Positions 55,770 to 64,000 of a stretch of 64,000 bases of DNA are shown here, piece by piece. A program made the translations under genes and the position numbers. Each line of letters opens with the position of its first letter. Position 1 is the stretch's first letter. Under the pieces are notes generated by a model. That model did not search any database. It saw only the letters and a list, made by a program, of their open reading frames with translations, and was not told the origin of the DNA. This stretch comes from Mangifera indica. Lineage: Eukaryota; Streptophyta; Magnoliopsida; Sapindales; Anacardiaceae. The stretch covers positions 11,726,475-11,790,474 of the forward strand of contig NC_058154.1 of the NCBI RefSeq assembly GCF_011075055.1, given 5' to 3'.

Positions 55770-58160
55770 GTTAACATATAACAAAGTCCGCACACTAGGA
55801 AACTTCTAAGACAAAATCAAACAAGCTATAGTTTGTTATGATATAATAATATTAATATCATATCTCCTCATATTTCATTGTCATGACTTTTTGAAGAGTA
55901 CTAGAGAGTAGAAGTCTTTTACAATTATTTAGTTTGAATTTATGACCTAACACATAGAAATTTTTTTAAGTTATAACCACACTTTCATGCAGCTCAAAAT
56001 TTGAAGTTGTATATGTTGAACAAGAGTGATGCTTACAAAATAATAATTTTATTAATGTTCAAAAATTACAAAGTTGTACAAACTCACACTTACACAAAAA
56101 CTCACACCACTCACTCACAGAACAATAATTTTGAATTCATTTCATCTATAAAGCTTACCCTTAGCAAGTAAAGCCTCCTTTTAACAGTATAAACAATTGA
56201 AATTAATAAATTCATGTTATCTATAAATTTCATTCTAGCCTTCTTTATTTTAAATTCATGTTATCTATAAAGCTTATCCTTTGTAAGTTAAGCCTGCAAT
56301 ATGACCTGAAACTATAAAGATAATCTTCAATATATGATGAATATTTTCATGCTTCAAGGACTTATGTTGCTTCTCCCTTTAATATGACCTGATTCTAGTT
56401 CTTTCCCTTTAATATGAGCTTAATTAATAAGTATTAGAATATAAACCCATGGTTCATTTGTCAATAGATCCTTGTTTATTCAACTCGGAAGTTTGAGTAA
56501 TCCTGACAGGGAATTATTAATGGAATCTTGCCAAGGCAGAAGTTAGAAAAATCAAGGGAAATTTAAATTTTTACCATTATATGTATATACAATTTTATCA
56601 CACTTTTAAAAAATTAAACATTTATACTACAAAGATAACATAATGCATAAATTACTTTTATCTTCAACCTTGAGTAAAAGTAGAGTTAGCGAGATTGTCA
56701 ACTTGCCAACCCTTGGCTATCTCGCCAACCTATTATCCCATAGACACACAATTCAAAATTTGAGTTCGTTCTTGATTTTTTTCGACTAAAAACCTTTTAT
56801 TATCACCCACCAAACCATAAATCTAACTAAAAAATCTAACTATCAACAATCAACCATCCAGAATTTGAGTTCATTATTGATATCTTTACATGGACAAAAG
56901 AAATATGCTCACGGGATATATGACAGAAATGCAAGAGTTTTTGTGTGATCAAATAATAGAGAGATTGACGTTCACACGTGAACAAGAACCACCAACAATA
57001 ATTGGTCAAATAAGGGTTGTTTTTGAAATTCTTCTCAATTTGTGGTAAAAAATTTTATATGTCTATATGTGTGGTAATTTTGTATATAAGGTTGATTTTT
57101 TTGGCAAAAATTTAAATATTCCAAAAATCAAACCCTTTCTATGTATGTCTTCTTTTAGTTGCCTTAAAGTCCACTCTGTTTAGGGGACCTACTCAATTAA
57201 CAAGTATTGGAAAATTCTTGTAAATTTAGGTCAGGTTTTGATGGGTCTAATCAATCAATCAGATCAGTGATATCACCATGAAATCAATGGCATAAATAAA
57301 ATTATATATAGTTATATATTAAATATATATTGTGTTGTTTTTTTAAGAAGCAAGAAAACAATAAAATTATCTACACAATTCATGTGTATAATTTTATCTA
57401 CAATTAATGATATATTATCATGTGATTAAGTATTATTTTATCTTCAAATTTAAAATATTCAACACATGATGAAATGTCATTGATTGTATATATAACATTA
57501 CTCACAAGAAAAAGTGGCCAGTAAGTCGACAAATTTTTGCGAAAGCTATATTTTATTTTTATTAAGCATATTTATATATAGAAAATACAAAATAGAGTTT
57601 CTCTGCAATCTCTTCACGACAGGCTCATAATTATAAGCCAGCTTCTCAACATTTTCTCTATGACAAGCTTCTGATTATGAACCGTAAATTGATTCTCTAC
57701 AATTTCTCCATGACAAATTACTCGAAACATGAAATTAACATAAAATAATACTTGACTAAGTACAGCAAGGCTTCACATATCTTATTTTGAATATCAACAA
57801 ACAAACTGAAAATAAAATAAAATAAAATAATAATTGAGCTTCTAGAAGGATGCCAATGGTTAACATTTTGAATAACATTAAACATCAATTTATCTAGTCC
57901 TATGGTATCTATGACCAATCACATGCAAAAGAGTACTTTCATCCTTAACATATAACCAAATTGACCAGATACAATTCAACCGGTACAACCTCTTAGTCAA
58001 TCCGATCCAATGAAAAACATATTTTTCCCCTAGCATAGATGGGACTAAACATTGGGTTCTAGTCAAACTGGTTTAACCTACCAATCTGATCTTTGTTTTA
58101 AAGCAATAATAATGATGCTGAAGAACAATAAGCTCTAATGGAAGGAAAGTAGTATAACTT
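55770..58160. repeat. Region upstream of RLP-B copy 3, gene-free
   Basis: No gene is seen. It matches 30880-32450 up to about 57340, then 13480-14390. It includes a CTCACAC-rich patch (56085-56125), ATAAAGCTTATCCTT repeats and two flank-repeat segments (57280-57330, 57880-58010). Confidence 0.5.
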
Positions 58161-58163
58161 TTA

Positions 58164-58634
58164 AGGGCCATTTGGTTGGAGTATTTTAGAGATTACCTTA
58201 GTAATCTATCTTTCATTACTTACATTACCTTGTTTGATTTGTCAGTAATAAAATATTACACTAATCTTCTATTACAATGCTGACGTGGCAAATAATATAG
58301 GTGATAATCTGATTACCACCTTTACCTTAGGTGTTAAAATATTACCAAGATAATCTTAATTTTATTACAATTATATTATTATTTATTAATTTTTTTAAGA
58401 CAAAAATAAATTTATTTTTAATTAATATAACAAATAATGTAAAAAATATTTAAAAATAATTATATTCAAGGGCATTTAAGTAAAATAATTTACTAGTATT
58501 CTTTTATACCATTTATTTTTACTAAATTTTATCAAATATAATAATCATTTATACCCAGTAATTTTCTAAGTAATCTATCATCAAGATAATCTCCCTATTT
58601 TGGTAATAAAACATTACTCAAACCAAATGCTCCC
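58164..58634. mobile_element. Tourist-like MITE
   Basis: The left end AGGGCCATTTGGTTGGAGTA and right end TACTCAAACCAAATGCTCCC are inverted repeats. TTA repeats at 58161-58163 and 58635-58637, the target preference of PIF/Harbinger elements. The locus at 14378-14386 (AACTTTCAGAAAAGTG) is uninterrupted. The interior is AT-rich with TAATCT/AGATTA palindromic segments and no coding. Confidence 0.82.
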
Positions 58635-58637
58635 TTA

Positions 58638-59344
58638 GAAAAGTGTTTCTATGTGGAATGACAAAAGCCTTATCATACTGAATCAATTCTTTCTCACAAG
58701 TAAAACCATAATTGCCTCATAGATGCCCATTTTTTTAAGCACCATATATTTGAAATTAAACAGAAAACCTTGAGGTTATGTATGAAGACCTCTCCTCTGC
58801 AGTAAATTGATTTAACAACATCCAATGAAATATTTAATTTCTTTCCGTTCTCCAAAATGCTGTTCTTTTATAATTGACTTGGAGTCTACTCTATTAATGG
58901 TTCCTGCTAAAATTACAGGTACTTGAAGATTCCTGGAAAATAATTTGCAATTTTTCAAACTGAGAAAATATTCTATGAAATCTTGAAAGAAAGTTAGAAA
59001 ATTCAAAGTTTGATTTTGTTGTCCTCTTTTAAATGACTTGGAGTACACTCTGATAATGGGGCTTGCTAAAACTAGAAGTATTTGCATCTTTTCCGAATTG
59101 TGTAATTAGATTTTATTGATCATGTTTTAGGTACTGATAGGAATGTCAATTGACTTGGAAGTCAAAACCTTCACTTATTTTTCCTTATAATTAATTGACA
59201 AAGAGAGCACGGGATTAAATATCACTGAAATCTTGCTACACTAATAAAGAGCAAGAAACTTCATGGAGCTTTCCTACTAATTGTTTGGATTTGAATGGTT
59301 CCCATGTTAAGCTAGCAAAAATCTGTATAAATATCAAAAAACTG
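58638..59344 (+). promoter_or_regulatory. Flank repeats and RLP-A promoter fused to an internal fragment
   Basis: 154-bp-type units (58875, 59030) are followed by the RLP-A proximal promoter with TATAAATA at 59326-59333, ending in the same fusion to an internal coding position as at 33544. Confidence 0.6.
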
Positions 59345-60887
59345 TATAAACAATTTAACGGAACCCTTTTTGAAATCCATTTTAAGAATCTCACAAGACT
59401 AATAGGGTTTGAAGCATCTAGAAATTCACTAATATTGAGAGCTGGTCCTCAATGGAGACCTCCGTTTAAACTTTTGTATTTAGGATTAGATTCTTGTCAT
59501 TTAGGGCCTCATTTTCCATCTTGGAATAGTTCAAAAAGGAGTTTGATTTACCTTGATATATCCAACTCAAACATTTTTGACACTACTCCACAATATTTGT
59601 TTAAATTTCCAACAACATTTTTAAATCTCTCGCACAACAAACGCTATGGGGAGATTCCGAATTTAATCCAGTTAACTCAACTTGATTTACTTGACTTGAA
59701 TTCAAATAATCTACCAGGTCCTTTACCTCTCTTACCCTTAAAAATGTGTGTACTTGATCTTCCCAAATGCTTTGTTAGGATCAATTTTTCATGTTCTGTG
59801 TAATGAGATGATTAAGTCCAAAAGTTTGATACAAATATCCACCCTTAGTTATAACTTTTTGTCGGGGAAATTACTTAATTGTTGGATGAATTGACAACAA
59901 TTAGAAGTTCTAAATTTAGATAACAACAGATTTAGGGGAACTCTTCCAACTTTAATTTCTCTTCAGTTATTAAACCTTCGCAAAAACAACATTTTTGGGA
60001 AAATACTTTTATCACTTTAGAACTGTATAGAGTTAGTTCACTTGATCTCAGTGAAAATGAATTTGTTGGAAGTGTCCCTGCATGGATAGGACAAAGATTC
60101 TCAAGGACAAAGTACCATGGAAACTCATAATGGGATGTGTTTCCATGTTTCGGACACGTTTTCGTTTTTAAAACTCTCCGAAACTTGGACAAAACATTTC
60201 AGGTTATTTTGAAATTTTTGAAAAATTTTGAAACATGTTTCTTTAAAAGAAAAATCATAAAATTAATTAAACACACATCTTTTGTATTTTCAAACTTGAA
60301 ATATCTTTAAATCTTGTACTGAATTCACCTCCTCTCCACTCTTCAATGTGTTAATCATCTTCTCTCCAACATGTTATAGAAATTGGTATGTATTATTGTT
60401 TTTTTCTTAAATATCAACATGTACTTACTTAAGAACAATTTACAATAAATTTTATGATTATATTTTATGATATTTTTTTTCTTCATTCTTTTTTTATTAT
60501 TTATTTTTATATTATACAAGTTTATGTATTTTTGTTATAAAAATTTGGTATTTATAAAAAAAAAAAAATTTATATTTTTCATATTCATAAGTTTCCCCAA
60601 GTTTTTGTTTTCTATATTTTTTAAAAAATGTGTTTCCATGTTTCTGTTTTCGCGTTTCCGTTTTCATGCTACATAGCTCAAGGGTAATTATTCTCAGCCT
60701 TCGATCAAATAAGTTTCATGGCCCTCTACCGAGGGAACTTTGCCACCTCAGTTCACTACAAATCTTAGATTTGGCTGATAACAATTTATCTGGAGACATA
60801 CCAAGGTGTATTAGTAACATCCGTGCCATGATGAGAGAGGATGAAATAGATAATTGGAATAAACTGAAATTATTTATGGAATCTTGA
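59345..60887 (+). pseudogene. RLP-A internal fragment split by a MITE, copy 3
   Basis: QFNGTLFEIHFKNLTRLIGF and the following LRRs (KRSLIYLDISNSNIFDTTPQ, FPTTFLNLSHNK) match residues about 433-575 of the intact gene. The frame breaks near 59760, decays through FLSGKLLNCWMN, and is split by the MITE. It resumes at 60684 with SLRSNKFHGPLPRELCHLSS and ends in MMREDEIDNWNKLK. It lacks the N-terminal half and everything after the island. Confidence 0.85.
60107..60676. mobile_element. hAT-like MITE inside RLP-A fragment, copy 3
   Basis: Same site as at 7579 and 34313: CTCAAGG at 60100-60106 and 60677-60683. The left inverted end is slightly changed (GTACCATGGAAAC). Confidence 0.75.
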
Positions 60888-61049
60888 AAAGGCAGAAGTT
60901 AGAAAAATCAAACCCTTTATAGAAGTTAGAAATTTACAAGTATTTGAAATTTCTTGTATATTTAGGTTGCCAATGCGAAAATCTAAGTCCAAGTCTTGAT
61001 CAGTCGGTCGGGCATGTATGTCACCATAAAATCAATGGCATAGATAAAA

Positions 61050-64000
61050 GGGAAATTTTAAAAAATGGCCAAAATGCCCTCCCATTAAGCAAAAATACCC
61101 AAAATCACTATTTTCAAGCCAAAATACCCAAAATCACTGTTCCAAAAAAAAAATTGCCTATAACTTTTTTTAATACCAAAACTACCCTTCCCCTCATATT
61201 TATATAACTCTCCCACTTACTATGGGGTTTTAATGTAATTTTAGATAAATATGAGAGGTTTTTGGATATTTTATATTATAAAGGCATTTTGATATTTATT
61301 TATTTATTTCAAACTTTTTCTAAAATGTCAAAATTACCCTTCTCTTCATTTATATAACTCCCCTCACTCATTATGGGGGTTAAAAAATTTTAGATAAATA
61401 TGAGGGGTTTTTGGATATTTTATATTGTAAAGGCATTTTCATTTTTCAACTTTTTGAATTCAAATTTCAGTTTCGTTTTTTCGAATTTCACCATTTTACG
61501 ATATATCGATTCGTATTTTTCAGATTTCTGAAGAATTTTCCGTTTGTTGCCATTATAGAGTTTTTCAACTTTGACAATTCGAATTTCAGTTCCGTTTTTT
61601 CGGATTTCATCGTTTTACGAGATATCGACTCGTGTTTTTCAGATTTCCGAAGGATTTTTCGTTTGTTGCCATTCTAGGGTTTTTCAACTTTTAGAATTCG
61701 AATTTCAGTTTCGTTTTTTCGGATTTCACCGTTTTACGAGATATCGACTCGTATTTTTCAGATTTCTGAAGGATTTTTCGATTGTTGTCATTCTAGGGTT
61801 TTTCAACTTTTAGAATTCGAATTTTAGTTCAGTTTTTTCAAATTTCATCGTTTGACGAGATATCGACTCGTATTTTTCAGATTTTCGAAGGATTTTTCGT
61901 TTGTTGCCATTCTAGGGTTTTTCAACTTTTAGAATTCGAATTTCAGTTTCGTTTTTTCAGATTTCACCGTTTTACGAGATATCGACTCGTATTTTTCAGA
62001 TTTCTGAAGGATTTTTCGATTGTTGTCATTCTAGGGTTTTTCAACTTTTAGAATTCGAATTTTAGTTCAGTTTTTTCGAATTTCACCGTTTGACGAGATA
62101 TCGACTCGTATTTTTCAGATTTCTGAAGGATTTTCCGTTTGTTGCCATTCTAGGGTTTTTCAACTTTTAGAATTTGAATTTCAGTTCCGTTTTTTCAGAT
62201 CTCACCGTTTGACGAGATATCGACTCGTATTTTTCAGATTTCTGAAGGATTTTCCGTTTGTTGCCATTCTAGGGTTTTTCAACTTTTAGAATTTGAATTT
62301 CAGTTTCGTTTTTTCAGATTTCACCGTTTTACGAGGTATCGACTCGTATTTTTCAGATTTCTGAAGGATTTTTCAATTGTTGCCATTCTAGGGTTTTTCA
62401 ACTTTTAGAATTCGAATTTTAATTCAGTTTTTTCGAATTTCACCGTTTGAAGAGATATCGACTCGTATTTTTCTGATTTTCGAAGGATTTTCCATTTGTT
62501 GTCATTCTAGGGTTTTTCAACATATAGAATTTGAATTTCAGTTCCGTTTTTTCTGATTTCACCGTTTTACGAGATACCGACTCGTATTTTTCAGATTTCT
62601 GAAGGATTTTTCGATTGTTGCCATTCTAGGGTTTTTCAACTTTTACAATTCGAATTTTAATTTCATTTTTTTGAATTTCATCGTTTTACGAGATATGGAC
62701 TTGTATTTTAGATAAATTTTAGATAAATATGAGGGGTTTTTGGATATTTTATATTGTAAAGGCATTTTCATTTTTCAACTTTTTGAATTCGAATTTCAGT
62801 TTCGTTTTTTCGAATTTCACCATTTTACGATATATCGATTCGTATTTTTCAGATTTCTGAAGAATTTTCCGTTTGTTGCCACTATAGAGTTTTTCAACTT
62901 TGACAATTCGAATTTCAGTTCCGTTTTTTCGGATTTCATCGTTTTACGAGATATCGACTCGTATTTTTCAGATTTCCGAAGGATTTTTCGTTTGTTGCCA
63001 TTCTAGGGTTTTTCAACTTTTAGAATTCGAATTTTAGTTTCATTTTTTCGGATTTCACCGTTTTACGAGATATCGACTCGTATTTTTCAGATTTCTGAAG
63101 GATTTTTCGATTGTTGTCATTCTAGGGTTTTTCAACTTTTAGAATTCGAATTTTAGTTCAGTTTTTTCAAATTTCATCGTTTGACGAGATATCGACTCGT
63201 ATTTTTCAGATTTTCGAAGGATTTTTCGTTTGTTGCCATTCTAGGGTTTTTCAACTTTTAGAATTCGAATTTCAGTTTCGTTTTTTCAGATTTCACCGTT
63301 TTACGAGATATCGACTCGTATTTTTCAGATTTCTGAAGGATTTTTCGATTGTTGTCATTCTAGGGTTTTTCAACTTTTAGAATTCGAATTTTAGTTCAGT
63401 TTTTTCGAATTTCACCGTTTGACGAGATATCGACTCGTATTTTTCAGATTTCTGAAGGATTTTCCGTTTGTTGCCATTCTAGGGTTTTTCAACTTTTAGA
63501 ATTTGAATTTCAGTTTCGTTTTTTCAGATTTCACCGTTTTACGAGGTATCGACTCGTATTTTTCAGATTTCTGAAGGATTTTTCAATTGTTGCCATTCTA
63601 GGGTTTTTCAACTTTTAGAATTCGAATTTTAATTCAGTTTTTTCGAATTTCACCGTTTGAAGAGATATCGACTCGTATTTTTCTGATTTTCGAAGGATTT
63701 TCCATTTGTTGTCATTCTAGGGTTTTTCAACATATAGAATTTGAATTTCAGTTCCGTTTTTTCTGATTTCACCGTTTTACGAGATACCGACTCGTATTTT
63801 TCAGATTTCTGAAGGATTTTTCGATTGTTGCCATTCTAGGGTTTTTCAACTTTTACAATTCGAATTTTAATTTCATTTTTTTGAATTTCATCGTTTTACG
63901 AGATATGGACTTGTATTTTAGATAAATTTTAGATAAATATGAGGGGTTTTTGGATATTTTATATTGTAAAGGCATTTTCATTTTTCAACTTTTTGAATTC
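61050..64000. mobile_element. Probable Mutator-like element carrying a satellite, right end outside window
   Basis: At 61050 the RLP-A flank (CAATGGCATAGATAAAA), which continues normally at 8530 and 35270, is interrupted by GGGAAATTTTAAAAAATGGC followed by CAAAATGCCCTCCC. This resembles the terminal inverted repeats of plant Mutator-like elements. The next 340 bp contain two versions of an AAATACCCAAAATCAC / TAACTCTCCCACTTAC-type subterminal block. The satellite begins at about 61442. No transposase is visible and the far end is beyond 64000, so the class is an inference. Confidence 0.5.
61393..64000. repeat. 119-bp satellite in higher-order repeats
   Basis: Monomers start TTTTTCAAC at 61442, 61561, 61680, 61799, 61918, 62037, 62156, 62275, 62394, 62513 and 62632. 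A 20-bp-longer junction monomer with a GATAAATATGAGGGG segment follows, and the series restarts at 62771 (62890, 63009, 63128, 63247, 63366, 63485, 63604, 63723, 63842, 63981). The higher-order units are 1329 bp (11 monomers) and 1210 bp (10 monomers). Each monomer carries CGAGATATCGACTCG, an imperfect palindrome. Open frames through it are accidental, since 119 is not a multiple of three. Confidence 0.95.

Noticed and set aside
61411..63006. Phe-rich proteins of 80-88 codons
   Set aside because: They are translations of the 119-bp satellite; the frame shifts every monomer.
61442..64000. CRISPR-like array
   Set aside because: Monomers are contiguous with no unique spacers; the DNA is plant nuclear satellite.
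1..64000. tRNA, rRNA or microRNA genes
   Set aside because: No cloverleaf with conserved arms, rRNA segment or convincing hairpin precursor was recognised by reading; TGGTATCAGAGC occurrences are retrotransposon primer sites.

Overview
The window is AT-rich plant nuclear DNA, most likely from a dicot. It has single-exon genes for LRR receptor-like proteins (RLPs, Cf/EIX type), spliceosomal-intron remnants of plant housekeeping genes, Ty1-copia retrotransposons with the plant initiator-Met-tRNA primer site, solo LTRs, a TRIM element and several MITE types. It is a disease-resistance-type RLP cluster that has been repeatedly duplicated, rearranged and invaded by transposons. I cannot name the species.

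Layout. Two diverged RLP families lie in opposite orientation: RLP-A on + and RLP-B on -. A composite cassette occurs three times, in order: 3' end of RLP-A, a VPS22/SNF8 (ESCRT-II) pseudogene on -, a PRP40A (U1 snRNP-associated WW/FF protein) pseudogene on +, and RLP-B on -. Cassette 1 is about 1-7321, cassette 2 about 20098-30828, cassette 3 about 39616-55730. Between cassettes lie fragment fields (7322-12056, 33500-39000, 59345-60887) of RLP-A and RLP-B pieces, orphan promoters and reshuffled flanking repeats.

Genes. Only one RLP looks intact: 39616-42513, 965 aa, with signal peptide, LRR ectodomain, island domain, acidic stretch, single membrane helix with a GxxxG motif and short tail. 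Its near-twin at 20098-22998 is full length except for one internal TAA. RLP-B copies are all broken: one by a solo LTR and a nonsense codon, one by loss of the C-terminal part plus a solo LTR, one by nonsense codons plus a 4.9-kb copia element.

Mobile DNA. There is a full-length, degenerate Ty1-copia element (50220-55136, minus) and a 5'-truncated copia element (14632-19651, plus). There are four well-supported solo LTRs, a 784-bp LTR-like element, a tandem three-LTR TRIM, two GAGCTCG-rich hAT-like MITEs, a hAT-like MITE shared by three RLP-A fragments, and a Tourist-like MITE. Most insertions have exact or near-exact target duplications, and several have an uninterrupted paralogous site elsewhere in the window, so they can be dated relative to the segmental duplications. 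The right end (61050-64000) is a 119-bp satellite organised in higher-order repeats of 11 and 10 monomers, apparently inside a Mutator-like element.

I found no new enzymatic or defence system. The most notable biology is the composite cassette, its mosaic history, the tandem TRIM and the satellite-bearing element. Family assignments rest on recognition of sequence motifs without database searches.
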